From contig NZ_FMXM01000006.1 in assembly GCF_900103325.1 (NCBI RefSeq), positions 1 to 64,000 on the forward strand: a DNA stretch of 64,000 bases. The letters run 5' to 3'. The stretch is from Mesorhizobium qingshengii. GTDB lineage: Bacteria > Pseudomonadota > Alphaproteobacteria > Rhizobiales > Rhizobiaceae. A program made the position numbers and the translations under genes. Of this stretch, positions 25,357 through 35,045 are shown piece by piece. The notes beneath the pieces were generated by a model. That model saw only the letters and a list, made by a program, of their open reading frames with translations, did not search any database and was not told the DNA's origin. How positions within the stretch are numbered: position 1 is the first letter of the stretch; the number at the start of each line of letters is the position of its first letter.

Positions 25357-25440
25357 GTGTCAAAACCTTGATTGGATAGACGGCAACGAGTGCGTGACGC
25401 CGTCGAAGACCCACAGTGAGGCCTTATCGGCCACGAGCCT

Positions 25441-25454
25441 TTGACATGGCTCAA
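25441..25454 (-). promoter_or_regulatory. FixK/FNR box for the leftward Usp gene
   Basis: TTGACATGGCTCAA is a perfect TTGA-N6-TCAA dyad, extended by T/A on each side (TTTGA...TCAAA). Its centre is 91 bp from the Usp start codon. The 407-bp gap between the Usp and exporter genes otherwise holds only a second box and a small ORF. Confidence 0.65.
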
Positions 25455-25524
25455 ATCGGCCAGCTTGAAACAACATCGAAGCGCCGCAGCGAACGATGTC
25501 GGCGTCCAGGCAGTTCAGGCGCCC

Positions 25525-25538
25525 TTGACGCGGATCAA
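25525..25538 (+). promoter_or_regulatory. FixK/FNR box for the rightward exporter operon
   Basis: TTGACGCGGATCAA is a perfect dyad with 6-bp arms when flanks are included (CCTTGA / TCAAGG). Activation from -41.5 would start transcription near 25573, 30 nt before the start codon of the 53-residue ORF that heads the operon. Confidence 0.65.
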
Positions 25539-25602
25539 GGCCGTCGCGGCGGCTCTCTGGTTTGGCTTCGTGCAAATCAGCACCCCAAGCGGAGTCCTCG
25601 CC

Positions 25603-25764
25603 ATGGTCGACATCACATCAAGCCCTGAACAAATCGGATCCGCTTCGCCCGAACTGCGGCGATGGCTGGGGTGTGAGATCGCGGGCGCCCTTGTGGGGGA
25701 AGACGTCCCGAATCCGGGAAGAGTGTTTCCGAAGCCGGCCGGTGCCGCGGGAGTCCTTCGGTGA
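25603..25764 (+). CDS. 53-residue leader protein of the exporter operon
   Basis: This small ORF begins MVDITSSPEQIGSASPEL and ends in GAAGVLR. It has no signal peptide or membrane segment and no recognised domain. Support for it is positional: GGAG lies eight bases before its ATG, a FixK/FNR box predicts a transcript start 30 nt upstream, and its TGA overlaps the next gene's ATG as TGATG, a translational-coupling arrangement. It may serve mainly to couple translation to the HlyD-type gene or be a small functional peptide. Confidence 0.55.
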   Translation: MVDITSSPEQIGSASPELRRWLGCEIAGALVGEDVPNPGRVFPKPAGAAGVLR

Positions 25765-26831
25765 TGAACTCTCGGCGGACATGGCTGATCGCGGGCCTTC
25801 TGATCGCTCTTGGCGCGGGTGGTTACTATGCATGGCAGAAATCCAAGGATGGTGATCTGCCGGAAGGCATAGCGAGAGGGAATGGCCGCATAGAAGCGGT
25901 CGAGATCGACGTGTCGACGAAAGCGCCAGGCCGGATCAAGGAAATCCTTGTCGGTGAAGGCGATTTTGTCAAAGCTGGCGAAGTGCTTGCCCGCATGGAC
26001 ACCGTGCAGCTAGAGGCCCAGCGCCGTCAGGCCGGAGCGCAGTTGCAACGCGCTGCGATCGGCGTGGAGACCGCCAATAGTCTGGTAACGCAGCGCGAAG
26101 CCGAAAGGACCGCCGCGGCCGCGGTGGTCGCGCAGCGCGAAGCCCAATTGGACGCTGCGGAGCGCACGCTGGTGCGCACTGAGCAGCTTGCCACCAACAA
26201 CACTATTTCCCAGCAGGTTCTCGACAACGACCGGGCAACCGAGCAGGGGGCAAAGGCTGCGGTGGCTGCGGCACAAGCTCAGCAAGCGGCAAGCGATGCC
26301 GCTATCAACGCGGCAAAGGCTCAGGTCATCGACGCCAAGGCGGCGGTCGACGCGGCCCAGGCCGCGATCGAGAGCATCGATGCCGACATCGATGACTCCA
26401 CGCTCAAGTCTCCGCGCGACGGACGAGTGCAGTACCGGGTGGCGGAGCCTGGAGAAGTCCTGTCCGCCGGTGGGCGCGTGCTCAATCTCGTCGATCTCGG
26501 CGACGTCTACATGACCTTCTTCCTGCCGACGGCCCAGGCAGGCCGTGTGGCGATCGGCACGGAGGTCCGCCTCGTGCTCGACGCAGTCCCGCAATATGTG
26601 ATCCCTGCCAAGGCCACCTACGTCGCCGACGTCGCCCAATTCACGCCAAAGACGGTCGAGACCGAGGAAGAGCGCCTGAAGCTGATGTTCCGGATCAAGG
26701 CGCAGATTTCACCGGACCTGCTGCGCAAGTACATCCAGCAGGTGAAGACGGGCTTGCCGGGCGTGGCCTATATCCGGCTGGATCCGCAGGTTGCGTGGCC
26801 GGCCAAACTCCAGGGAAAGCTGGCTCAATGA
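25764..26831 (+). CDS. HlyD/YhiI-type periplasmic adaptor of an ABC exporter
   Basis: This is a 355-residue membrane-fusion protein. One membrane anchor ([19 protein letters not shown], residues 6-24) is followed by a lipoyl-like half ([24 protein letters not shown]). A long Ala/Gln-rich coiled coil (residues 85-210) comes next, then the second half ([22 protein letters not shown]) and a beta-barrel domain. Length and architecture match YhiI of the yhiI-rbbA-yhhJ operon. It would bridge the inner-membrane ABC transporter to an outer-membrane channel. The stop overlaps the next gene's start (ATGA), and the ATG overlaps the stop of the 53-codon ORF before it. Confidence 0.88.
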   Translation: MNSRRTWLIAGLLIALGAGGYYAWQKSKDGDLPEGIARGNGRIEAVEIDVSTKAPGRIKEILVGEGDFVKAGEVLARMDTVQLEAQRRQAGAQLQRAAIGVETANSLVTQREAERTAAAAVVAQREAQLDAAERTLVRTEQLATNNTISQQVLDNDRATEQGAKAAVAAAQAQQAASDAAINAAKAQVIDAKAAVDAAQAAIESIDADIDDSTLKSPRDGRVQYRVAEPGEVLSAGGRVLNLVDLGDVYMTFFLPTAQAGRVAIGTEVRLVLDAVPQYVIPAKATYVADVAQFTPKTVETEEERLKLMFRIKAQISPDLLRKYIQQVKTGLPGVAYIRLDPQVAWPAKLQGKLAQ

Positions 26832-29620
26832 GCGCGTGGCCGAGCGCCACCGCAAGCCTTCCCTCACAGCCGATCGCACGGCTGGAGGGAGTCGGCCATT
26901 CCTACAGCAGGACCAGGGCGCTCGATGGCATCACCTTGGACATACCTGCCGGCTGCATGGTTGGCCTGATCGGGCCCGACGGCGTCGGCAAGTCCAGCCT
27001 GCTTTCCTTGATCGCGGGAGCGCGGGTAATACAGCAAGGACGCATCGAGGTGCTTGGCGGCAACATGGCCGACGTCCGCCATCGACAGACCACGTACCCC
27101 AGGATTGCGTATATGCCGCAAGGCCTCGGCAAGAACCTCTATCCGACGCTGTCCGTCTTCGACAACATCGACTTCTTCGGCCGCTTGTTCGGGCATGACC
27201 GGGATGAGCGGGAGCGCCGCATCGGCGAGCTTCTGCAGAGCACCGGGCTGGCGCCCTTCGCTGCCCGACAGGCAGGCAAGCTCTCCGGTGGCATGAAGCA
27301 GAAGCTCGGCCTCTGCTGCGCCCTTATCCATGATCCCGATCTCCTAATCCTGGACGAGCCAACGACCGGTGTCGATCCTTTGTCGCGTCGCCAGTTCTGG
27401 GAGCTGATTGACCAGATCCGCCGCGGCCGCACTGGAATGAGCGTCATTGTTGCAACCGCCTACATGGAGGAAGCCGCCCGATTCGACTGGTTGATCGCAA
27501 TGGACGGGGGCCGCGTGTTGGCCTCTGGATCGCCGTCGGAGCTGCTTGAGCGGACTGGCGCGCCTGACCTCGACGAGGCCTTTATCGCACTCCTTCCGCA
27601 GGAAAGGCGGGACGGCCATCAGCAGGTGGTGATCCCGCCCCGATCCGTGGGCACCGACGGCGAAACTGCCATCGAGGCAGAACATCTCACCATGCGGTTC
27701 GGCGATTTCACCGCCGTCGACGACGTGAGTTTCCGTATCGAGCGTGGCGAGATCTTCGGCTTCCTGGGCTCGAATGGCTGCGGCAAGACGACCACCATGA
27801 AGATGCTGACCGGTCTGCTTCAGGCCAGCGAAGGCAAGGCCCGGCTCTTCGGACGCGAGATAGACCCGAACGACATCGAGGTTCGGCGGCGCGTCGGCTA
27901 CATGTCGCAGGGATTCTCGCTCTATTCCGAGCTAACGGTCCGTCAGAACCTCGAGCTTCATGCGCGGCTCTTCGGCCTGGCTCCAGACGTCATCCCGCAA
28001 AGGATCGCGGAGATGGCGCAGCGCTTCGATCTCGCCGGCCATTTGGATGCGCTTCCCGATGCCCTGCCGCTCGGAATCCGGCAGCGCCTGTCGCTTGCCG
28101 TGGCGATGATCCACTCCCCCGATATCCTGATCCTCGACGAGCCGACATCCGGTGTGGACCCGGTCGCCCGCGACGGGTTCTGGCAAATCCTCTCCGAGCT
28201 GTCGCGCAAGCAGAACGTGACGATCTTCGTCTCGACGCACTTCATGAACGAGGCGGAACGTTGCGACCGTGTTTCGTTGATGCATGCCGGCAGGGTTCTT
28301 GTCACCGATACGCCGGCGATGATCGTCCACAATCGCGCGGCGCCGACGCTTGAAGAGGCTTTCATCCGCTATCTGGAGAGCGCGGCCGGAGCGAAGGAGA
28401 CCGCAACGCCAGATGCCGGAGCTGAACCGGGACACGCCACCGGGGCGCCGGAAGGGTGGACGAAGCATCCGCGGGAAAAGCGTGGCAATCGCTTCTTCGA
28501 TCCCCGCCGCATGTTCGCCTATACGCGGCGCGAGGCGCTCGAACTCCTGCGCGATCCGATCCGCGCCACGCTCGCCATCGTCGGCACCCTCATCCTGATG
28601 CTCGTCGTGGGTTACGGCATCAACATGGACGTGGAGAATATGACGTTCGCCGTCCTCGATCACGACGATACGGCAATCAGCCGCGACTACGTGCAGCAAA
28701 TCGCCGGCTCGCGATATTTCACCGAAAAGGCCCCCATCTCGGACTACGCCGATCTTGACCGGCGCATGGAAGACGGCGAACTCAGCCTGGCGATCGAGAT
28801 TCCGCCCGGATTCGGTCGCGACCTGGCGCGCGGCCGCAACGTTACCATCGGCGCGTGGATCGACGGCGCCATGCCGACGCGCGCCGAGACGGTGCGCGGT
28901 TACGTCCAAGGCATGCACGCAGGCTGGCTTGCGCAGAAGGCACGCGAAATCTATGGCGACGCGGCCACGATCGGTGATTTTCAGCTGGCGATCCGCTACC
29001 GCTACAACCCCGATGTCCGGAGCCTTGATGCTATTGTTCCGGCAGTGATCCCGATGCTTCTCCTGTTGATACCGTCGATGCTGGCCGTGCTGAGCGTCGT
29101 GCGCGAAAAGGAACTCGGCTCGATCATCAATTTCTACGTCACGCCGGTCACGAGGTTCGAGTTCCTGCTCGGCAAGCAGATTCCCTATGTCGTGCTCGCG
29201 ATGCTGAATTTCCTGCTGCTGACAGGCTTTGCCATCTTCATCTTTGGCGTGCCATTCACCGGCAGTTTTGCAACCTTCGCCGCTGCCGCGTTTCTCTACG
29301 TCATCGTCACGACGGGGATGGGGCTGCTGCTCTCGACCTTCATGAGCAGCCAGATCGCGGCGATCTTCGGAACCGCGTTGGCCACGATGATCCCGGCCTC
29401 GCAATATTCGGGCATGATCGATCCTGTCTCGTCGCTCCAGGGCGTGGGTGCCTTCATTGGCCAGATCTATCCGACGACCTATTTCGTCATAATCTCGCGT
29501 GGCGCCTTCTCGAAGGCACTCGGCTTTGACGACCTTTCCAGCGCGTTTTTGCCACTCCTCATCGCCATCCCCGTGTTGCTCGGCCTCGGAGCGGCACTTC
29601 TCAGGAAACAGGCCCGCTGA
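26828..29620 (+). CDS. rbbA: RbbA-type ABC exporter: two ATPase domains fused to a membrane domain
   Basis: This is a 930-residue fusion. The first nucleotide-binding domain has GPDGVGKSS, signature [11 protein letters not shown] and [13 protein letters not shown]. The second has [10 protein letters not shown], a degenerate signature [11 protein letters not shown] and [12 protein letters not shown]. From about residue 570 an ABC2-type membrane domain follows: one N-terminal helix, a large extracytoplasmic loop and five helices ([19 protein letters not shown] onwards). This is the RbbA/YhiH architecture. The start is the ATG at 26828, which overlaps the adaptor's stop. Substrate is unknown; related systems export drugs or envelope components. 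The promoter box upstream suggests expression at low oxygen. Confidence 0.88.
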   Translation: MSAWPSATASLPSQPIARLEGVGHSYSRTRALDGITLDIPAGCMVGLIGPDGVGKSSLLSLIAGARVIQQGRIEVLGGNMADVRHRQTTYPRIAYMPQGLGKNLYPTLSVFDNIDFFGRLFGHDRDERERRIGELLQSTGLAPFAARQAGKLSGGMKQKLGLCCALIHDPDLLILDEPTTGVDPLSRRQFWELIDQIRRGRTGMSVIVATAYMEEAARFDWLIAMDGGRVLASGSPSELLERTGAPDLDEAFIALLPQERRDGHQQVVIPPRSVGTDGETAIEAEHLTMRFGDFTAVDDVSFRIERGEIFGFLGSNGCGKTTTMKMLTGLLQASEGKARLFGREIDPNDIEVRRRVGYMSQGFSLYSELTVRQNLELHARLFGLAPDVIPQRIAEMAQRFDLAGHLDALPDALPLGIRQRLSLAVAMIHSPDILILDEPTSGVDPVARDGFWQILSELSRKQNVTIFVSTHFMNEAERCDRVSLMHAGRVLVTDTPAMIVHNRAAPTLEEAFIRYLESAAGAKETATPDAGAEPGHATGAPEGWTKHPREKRGNRFFDPRRMFAYTRREALELLRDPIRATLAIVGTLILMLVVGYGINMDVENMTFAVLDHDDTAISRDYVQQIAGSRYFTEKAPISDYADLDRRMEDGELSLAIEIPPGFGRDLARGRNVTIGAWIDGAMPTRAETVRGYVQGMHAGWLAQKAREIYGDAATIGDFQLAIRYRYNPDVRSLDAIVPAVIPMLLLLIPSMLAVLSVVREKELGSIINFYVTPVTRFEFLLGKQIPYVVLAMLNFLLLTGFAIFIFGVPFTGSFATFAAAAFLYVIVTTGMGLLLSTFMSSQIAAIFGTALATMIPASQYSGMIDPVSSLQGVGAFIGQIYPTTYFVIISRGAFSKALGFDDLSSAFLPLLIAIPVLLGLGAALLRKQAR

Positions 29621-29621
29621 A

Positions 29622-30734
29622 ATGCGTTTCGCCAACATCTTCCAACTCGGCATCAAGGAACTGCGCGGTCTTGCGCGCGATCCGATGCTGCTGGTGCTGA
29701 TCGCCTATGCTTTCACCTTGGCGATCTACACAGCGTCCAAGGCGATGCCGGAAACCCTCAATCGCGCGCCGATCGCGATCGTCGACGAAGATCAGTCGCC
29801 GCTGTCCTCGCGCATCGTAACCGCGTTCTACCCTCCCTTTTTTACGGCGCCACAGCTCATCTCCCAGCCCGAAATGGACAGGCGCATGGATTCCGGCATG
29901 GACACATTCGCGCTCGATATCCCTCCGAACTTCCAGCGCGATCTCCTGGCCGGCAGATCGCCCACGATCCAGCTCAACATCGATGCGACTCGCATGTCGC
30001 AGGCCTTCACCGGCGGGGGATATGTCCAGTCGATCGTATCAGGGGAAGTGAGTGAATTTCTGGATCGTTATCGCGCCGAGACCGTGCTGCCTGTCAATCT
30101 TGACTTGCGCGCGCGTTTCAATCCCGAACTCAACAAGGGATGGTTTGGCGCCATCACCAATGTGATTTCCTCGATCACCATGCTCTCGATCATCCTGACC
30201 GGCGCGGCACTGATCCGCGAGCGCGAGCATGGAACGATCGAGCACCTGCTGGTCATGCCGGTAAAGCCGTTCGAAATCATGATGAGCAAGGTCTGGTCGA
30301 TGGGTCTCGTCGTGCTGGTGGCTTCCGGCCTGTCGCTGGTCTTTGTCGTGCAGGGCCTGCTCTCCGTGCCCACGAACGGATCCGCGCTGCTGTTCATGAC
30401 CGGAGCGACCCTGGACATATTCGCCATGACCTGTCTGGGAATCTTCCTTGCGACCATCGCGGGCTCGATGCCGCAATTCGGTTTGCTGCTCATGATGGTG
30501 CTTCTGCCGCTTCAGTTGCTGTCCGGCGGCGTCACCCCGCGTGAGAGCATGCCCGAGATCATCCAGGCCATCATGTTCGCCGCGCCCAACACGCACTTTG
30601 TCATACTGGCCCAGGCCGTCCTGTTTCGCGGCGCTGGCCTGGACGTCGTCTGGCCGCAGCTTGCGGCGCTGCTGGCCATTGGCATTGGGTTATTTGCCTT
30701 TTCGCTTCGCCGCTTCCGCCAATTCCTGAAATAG
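29622..30734 (+). CDS. ABC2-type permease, YhhJ-like partner of the RbbA-type exporter
   Basis: This is a 370-residue membrane protein with an N-terminal helix (LLVLIAYAFTLAIYTA), a large periplasmic domain (residues 50-180) and five C-terminal helices (NVISSITMLSIILTGAALI, VVLVASGLSLVFVVQGLL, LLLMMVLLPLQLLSGGVTP and others). This is the ABC2_membrane_3 layout of YhhJ/YbhS/YbhR. The ATG lies one base after the exporter's stop. It completes a three-subunit exporter with the adaptor and fused ATPase. It ends 26 bp from the convergent nnrS gene. Confidence 0.88.
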   Translation: MRFANIFQLGIKELRGLARDPMLLVLIAYAFTLAIYTASKAMPETLNRAPIAIVDEDQSPLSSRIVTAFYPPFFTAPQLISQPEMDRRMDSGMDTFALDIPPNFQRDLLAGRSPTIQLNIDATRMSQAFTGGGYVQSIVSGEVSEFLDRYRAETVLPVNLDLRARFNPELNKGWFGAITNVISSITMLSIILTGAALIREREHGTIEHLLVMPVKPFEIMMSKVWSMGLVVLVASGLSLVFVVQGLLSVPTNGSALLFMTGATLDIFAMTCLGIFLATIAGSMPQFGLLLMMVLLPLQLLSGGVTPRESMPEIIQAIMFAAPNTHFVILAQAVLFRGAGLDVVWPQLAALLAIGIGLFAFSLRRFRQFLK

Positions 30735-30760
30735 GCTCGAAGCAGCTAGGGTCTCGTTTC

Positions 30761-31933
30761 CTAGTCAGCGCCCCGCCACGTTTGCGGTATGAGCATTGTA
30801 CGGAAAGCCATGAGAAACAGGCCGAAGCCGGCAACCCACAACGTGCCTGCAAGGCTCGTTAAAGCGACGCCGTAGACGGGCAGCAATTCGACCAGGAGGC
30901 GCGACAGGCAGCAAATTGTCATCGCTGCGAACGCACCTGTCGCCGGAACCGACGTCTCGAAGGCGCGGTGGCTGTGCTTGCGGATCATGCTCGCCATGAT
31001 GGCGAGAGCCATCGTGCCGATGGCGCCGATCGTCCATGCATGAACGGCAGCCGCCTGCCCCAGCCTTGCAGGCGTGAAAATGTCGATCGCCAGAAGCCCG
31101 AAACCGACGGTGATCCAGCCGTACCCAATATGAAGAGCGAGAACTGACGATGACGCCACCATCCGCCATCCCTTCCACTGGGCGACCCGCATCACCTGAC
31201 TGCAGGCGGCAAGGGCGCAGGCAAGGCCGGTGAATTGCACCTGCGGCGCGACAACCCACGAACCGAGGGCGCATGCTGCCACGACCGCTGCCGCGTACTC
31301 CAAAACAGCGGAGCGATCCATGAAGATCCGGCCGCCGGCGCTTTCGACGTACGCCATGGTCAAAGCCGGCACGACCCGTCCTCCGATGATCATGAGGAGG
31401 CCGATGATCGAAGCCAAGGCTAGTCGCAGTGCAAATTCTACCTGATAGGACGCTGCCGTGAGCACGTTGCTGCCACAAAAGATAAGCAGCAGAAACACTA
31501 TCTTCAGGTTGCGGCGGTCCCGGCTGGCGATCACATGTCCCGCCGCGATCAAGAGGAGTGTCAGGACCAACAGCGCCGAGAGGGCAAGCCCGGCCGAATG
31601 CGACAGGAACAGGAAAGTCCCCCGGCTGCACAGCCATAGAGCGACCAGCAAGCGCGTGGTGAGCGGCGACACCGCACGACGTCCTGTCCATCGGGGCAGC
31701 GCCGTCAACAGAAAACCAGTCAGGATGGCTGGAACCATCCCGAACAGAAGCACGTCACGATGCCAATCGCCGGGAGAAATCCCGGTCGGGCCGATGGCCT
31801 GTATTCCGAACGCCGAGGGCAGCCAGACCGCCGCGCCCACGATCGCGTCCAGCCCGGCGATAAGAAAAAATGGCTGAAACGGCGCCGGCATCCGCTTCGG
31901 ATCGAAAGCGAGCGCACTCCCGTCAGTCACCAT
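30761..31933 (-). CDS. nnrS: NnrS-family heme/copper membrane protein
   Basis: This is a 390-residue protein with about twelve hydrophobic helices and the NnrS landmarks FQPFFLIAGLDAIVGAAVW at the start and DWHRDVLLFGMVPAILTGFLLTALPRWTGRR (short parts of one long motif, residues 52-85). NnrS is linked to nitric oxide tolerance and denitrification and is normally under NnrR/FNR control. The ATG at 31933 follows GGAGG by nine bases. A TTGC-N6-GCAA dyad lies about 127 bp upstream in the divergent region. This fits the low-oxygen, nitrogen-oxide-related character of the block. Confidence 0.9.
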   Translation of the reverse strand: MVTDGSALAFDPKRMPAPFQPFFLIAGLDAIVGAAVWLPSAFGIQAIGPTGISPGDWHRDVLLFGMVPAILTGFLLTALPRWTGRRAVSPLTTRLLVALWLCSRGTFLFLSHSAGLALSALLVLTLLLIAAGHVIASRDRRNLKIVFLLLIFCGSNVLTAASYQVEFALRLALASIIGLLMIIGGRVVPALTMAYVESAGGRIFMDRSAVLEYAAAVVAACALGSWVVAPQVQFTGLACALAACSQVMRVAQWKGWRMVASSSVLALHIGYGWITVGFGLLAIDIFTPARLGQAAAVHAWTIGAIGTMALAIMASMIRKHSHRAFETSVPATGAFAAMTICCLSRLLVELLPVYGVALTSLAGTLWVAGFGLFLMAFRTMLIPQTWRGAD

Positions 31934-32053
31934 GCAACAATTCCTCCACGGGGATGGCTGACACGAGATTCTCGTTCTGCTTCGCCGTTCGCAAGAACGG
32001 CGATCGAAAAAAGCCGATCCGAAGGCAATAGCGTGGGTGATCGATCTCCGTAT

Positions 32054-32094
32054 TTGCTCAAACGCAAACAGGCCTCAAAACGGGTGACTATAAT
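32054..32094 (+). promoter_or_regulatory. FNR/FixK-type promoter: dyad plus perfect -10 box
   Basis: TTGCTCAAACGCAA (32054-32067) is a TTGC-N6-GCAA dyad. TATAAT lies at 32089-32094, exactly where the -10 falls for an activator bound at -41.5; transcription would start near 32101. The dyad may also serve nnrS to the left. The 314-bp divergent gap holds nothing else firm; a 37-codon GTG frame (32121-32234) ending at the ribosome binding site of the next gene is possible but weak. Confidence 0.6.
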
Positions 32095-32247
32095 CAAGAC
32101 CAGTTTTCGAGACCGGATCAGTGGATAAGACGGGCCGCTCTATCCGTAGTGCAATCGGCCGCGAAACGTTTCCCCTCGCGCCGCGCCAACAGCTCGATCG
32201 GACGTCAGCAGGATTGAGATTGGCCTTGGCATAGGAGCGAACAAGAT

Positions 32248-32637
32248 ATGAAGCAGAACGTTCCATCGAGTAGCATTGACGACGGCATCCGGCGCTTTGC
32301 CGACATGGCCTTTTTCGGCCGGCTGGCAATCTTGATCAACGACGCCCAGCTGGATTGTGAGTGCCGTTCCAGGCTCGACGAGACGTTGGCGCGATTTGCG
32401 GCTCTGGAGATCCGACGGATCGCCCGCGAACATCTCGCCAATGCCCGTGGCCAACGCGAACGCATCGAAGCCATTCTCTTCTTCCTGCAGGACCTTGACG
32501 AAATGGGGGCTGCCGAACGAGACCGTAGCGTCTACCTGGATGTCGCGCTCCTGTTCGACGACATCGCGAACATCGCAAAGGAAGGCGCATTTTCGATGCG
32601 GCAACTCAGTTTATCCCCGGTGCAGAACGGGCCATAG
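32248..32637 (+). CDS. Conserved-looking small protein divergent from nnrS
   Basis: This is a 129-residue soluble, acidic, helical protein (for example RSRLDETLARFAALEIRRIAREHLANARGQRE and AILFFLQDLDEMGAAERD, described in part). I do not recognise a family. Its expression signal is strong: an FNR-type dyad with a correctly spaced TATAAT lies upstream, and AGGAG sits ten bases before the ATG. It is convergent with the UbiX/UbiD-type pair. A role in anaerobic or nitrogen-oxide physiology is inferred from this setting alone. Confidence 0.65.
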   Translation: MKQNVPSSSIDDGIRRFADMAFFGRLAILINDAQLDCECRSRLDETLARFAALEIRRIAREHLANARGQRERIEAILFFLQDLDEMGAAERDRSVYLDVALLFDDIANIAKEGAFSMRQLSLSPVQNGP

Positions 32638-32758
32638 GTTTTCGGCCGCAAGAACTTGTAAGGGCTGCAGCCAATCGCGGTCAGGTGGACTTCGCCTGCC
32701 TGATGCCGGGTCACTGCGATCCTGGAATGAGGGGGCTCAAAGTGCGCATCGATAAAGC

Positions 32759-33343
32759 TCATCCGACGCTGACCTTATCTTCACCCCACCGTGTCAGCTT
32801 GTCGCCAGGGTCCACGCCCGCCCAGCCAACCAGCCGGGCAGCCATCTCGACCACCATTTCCTCGATCGAGGCAAGCTTGACGTAGAATGGCGGCACTGGC
32901 GGCGCGATGATCGCCCCCATCCGGGCCAGCCTGAGCATCGCGTCGAGGTGCCCTTCGTGGAGCGGCGCCTCGCGCGGAACGATGACCAGCCGGCGCTTTT
33001 CCTTCAGGACGACATCGGCGGCCCTTGTAAGAAGGTTGTCGCCCAACCCATGCGCCATCGCCGCCAAGGTCCGCATCGAACAGGGAACGACGATCATGCC
33101 ATCCGTTCTGAAAGAGCCGCTGGCAATGGGTGCGGCCAGGTCCTGATAGGAATATGCGTGGTTGGCGACAGACGTCAGTTGGGCAAGGCCGTCGACGCCG
33201 AGCTCATGGGCGACGGTCCATCGCGCGCCCTTGGAAACGACGAGATGCGTCTCCACCCCGGCCCTGACCAGTTGACGAATGGTCTCCAGCGCGAGCACGG
33301 AGCCGGATGCACCGGTGACACCGACTATCAGCCGTTTGGTCAT
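32759..33343 (-). CDS. UbiX-type flavin prenyltransferase
   Basis: This is a 194-residue protein with the UbiX/PAD1 pattern: GVTGASGSVLALETIRQL (FMN site), VVPCSMRTLAAMAHGLGDNLL and the late REAPLHEGHLDAMLRLARMGAIIAP and PPVPPFY motifs. UbiX makes prenylated FMN, the cofactor of UbiD-type decarboxylases. The true start is the ATG at 33343, overlapping the stop of the UbiD-type gene by four bases (ATGA). This direct coupling to its client enzyme supports the assignment. Whether it serves ubiquinone synthesis or another decarboxylation is open. Confidence 0.9.
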   Translation of the reverse strand: MTKRLIVGVTGASGSVLALETIRQLVRAGVETHLVVSKGARWTVAHELGVDGLAQLTSVANHAYSYQDLAAPIASGSFRTDGMIVVPCSMRTLAAMAHGLGDNLLTRAADVVLKEKRRLVIVPREAPLHEGHLDAMLRLARMGAIIAPPVPPFYVKLASIEEMVVEMAARLVGWAGVDPGDKLTRWGEDKVSVG

Positions 33344-34848
33344 TCTTGCCCCCGAGCGGTCGTCTGCGAAAAAAGCTCGTTCCATCGTTGGGATACCTGC
33401 TCCTCGATATCGGCTGACATGGTCAGCTCCTTTCCCCATTCGCGGGAGGTTTCCGATCCAATCTTGCGCGTCGCATCGAGCCCGATCTTTCCTCCAAGCC
33501 CCTCGAGCGGTGACGCGAAATCGAGCTGGTCGATAGGGGTCCGATCCACCTGCATCAGATCGCGCGAGGGATCCATGCGGGTGGCGACCGCCCACATCAC
33601 GTCCGGCCAGGATCGAATGTCGATGTCGTCATCCACCACGACGATCATCTTGGTCATCGAGAACTGCGGCAGCAGGGACCAGAACCCCATCATCACGCGC
33701 CTGGCCTGTCCGGCATATTTCTTGGCGATCGAGATAACGGCAATCCTGTAGGAACAGGCTTCCGGCGGAAGCCATACATCGACGATTTCCGGTATTTGTT
33801 GGCGCAGGAGCGGCTTGTAGACATCGAGCAGCGCCTCGCCGAGGACCGAAGGCTCGTCGGGCGCGCGACCGGTGAACGTGGTCAGGTAATTTGCCCCGTC
33901 GCGGACGCGAACGCGCTTGAGGCTGAATACGGGGTATCGTTCCGGCGCGTTGTAATATCCGGTGTGGTCGCCGAAGGGTCCCTCCAGCGCTGTCTCGGTT
34001 GGAGAGACGACACCTTCGAGCACGATTTCCGCACTGGTTGGCGCGTGAAGCATGATGCTCTTGCAGGGCGCCAATCCGACTCGGCGATTGTTGATCATCC
34101 CGGACAGTGCCAGCTCCGACACGCCTTCGGGCGCCGGCATCACCGACGCGATCAACGTGGCGGGGTCCGCCCCGATGACAACCGCCACCGGCATCTCGAG
34201 GCCCCGCGCCTGCCACATGCGATGGTGGGCGGCGCCACCTCGCATGGGCAGCCATCGTATGATGGCGCGATCACGAGCAAGCACCTGCATGCGATATACG
34301 CCCAGATTGTAGGTGCTCGGATCGTCCTCGCCGGGTGGGCGGGTGATAACCACGGGCCATGTTATGAGGGGGCCGGCGTCTTCTGGCCAACACGTCTGGA
34401 CGGGAAGAAGCGAAAAATCCGGATCGGCCTCCCGCCACTCTCCGGGCGGGGAAACGATCTTCGGCCGCGCCGCGAATGCTCCGCGCGCCACCGGCAGCAT
34501 CTGTCGGGCCTGGTGAAGGTTCCGTGGAGCCCGAGGCGATCTCATCCACGCAAGAAGCGCGCCGAGGGTTTCCAGCCCAGGAAGATCGGTGCCAAGGCCC
34601 CAGGCGACGCGTTCCCGGGTACCGAATAGATTTGCGACGACCGGAAAGGCCGACCTGACGCCGCGATCGTCGATCGGCGTGGTCAGGCGCAGCGCCAGGC
34701 CTTTCGCGGCGATCACCCGCCTGTGGATCTCGGTCAGTTCGAGCCGTGTCGAAACAGGCACCTCGACGTCCTGCAGTTGTCCATTCCCATCCAGGTACGA
34801 AAGGAATGAGCCGAGGTCCGAAAACGACGGGAGGCAGCGGTGATGCAT
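33340..34848 (-). CDS. UbiD-family prenyl-FMN-dependent (de)carboxylase
   Basis: This is a 502-residue protein of usual UbiD length. Recognisable parts are ITWPVVITRPP, the NLGVYRMQVL stretch, GADPATLIASVMPAPEGVSE and EGPFGDHTGYYN, where UbiD enzymes hold the prFMN- and Mn/K-binding Glu. IDQLDFASPLEGLGGKIGLDAT lies near the end. It is followed by an overlapping UbiX-type gene. A perfect 18-bp FNR-type palindrome lies upstream in the region shared with the DUF6455-UbiTUV operon. That placement suggests a role beside oxygen-independent quinone synthesis, such as the decarboxylation step or an alternative anaerobic substrate. Confidence 0.88.
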   Translation of the reverse strand: MHHRCLPSFSDLGSFLSYLDGNGQLQDVEVPVSTRLELTEIHRRVIAAKGLALRLTTPIDDRGVRSAFPVVANLFGTRERVAWGLGTDLPGLETLGALLAWMRSPRAPRNLHQARQMLPVARGAFAARPKIVSPPGEWREADPDFSLLPVQTCWPEDAGPLITWPVVITRPPGEDDPSTYNLGVYRMQVLARDRAIIRWLPMRGGAAHHRMWQARGLEMPVAVVIGADPATLIASVMPAPEGVSELALSGMINNRRVGLAPCKSIMLHAPTSAEIVLEGVVSPTETALEGPFGDHTGYYNAPERYPVFSLKRVRVRDGANYLTTFTGRAPDEPSVLGEALLDVYKPLLRQQIPEIVDVWLPPEACSYRIAVISIAKKYAGQARRVMMGFWSLLPQFSMTKMIVVVDDDIDIRSWPDVMWAVATRMDPSRDLMQVDRTPIDQLDFASPLEGLGGKIGLDATRKIGSETSREWGKELTMSADIEEQVSQRWNELFSQTTARGQE

Positions 34849-34910
34849 GGCGAATTCCGGCTCGACCGGATCGTCGGGCGGATAATTTTGCCATGAGCGC
34901 CGACGAGAAA

Positions 34911-34954
34911 CTTTGCGCTAGCGCAAAGAGCGATCGATCCGTCCGCGCTAATTT
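34911..34954 (+). promoter_or_regulatory. FNR/NnrR-type palindrome with a spaced -10 box
   Basis: CTTTGCGCTAGCGCAAAG (34911-34928) is an 18-bp perfect palindrome of the TTGC-N6-GCAA class, the type bound by FnrN/DNR/NnrR regulators. On the plus strand TAATTT (34949-34954) lies at the predicted -10 position for DUF6455-UbiTUV. The same site could activate the leftward UbiD-UbiX pair. Confidence 0.62.
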
Positions 34955-35045
34955 TCGAAGTCGGGCCGTACGGAAGTGGTCGCCCCACGATAACTAAGGC
35001 GGGCAGACCATCGTTGGCGGCGCCGGGCAATAATGAGGGATTCAC

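Noticed and set aside
27932..29656. A 574-codon minus-strand frame opposite the RbbA-type gene
   Set aside because: No domain, no ribosome binding site, composition of a shadow frame; the plus strand encodes complete ABC motifs.
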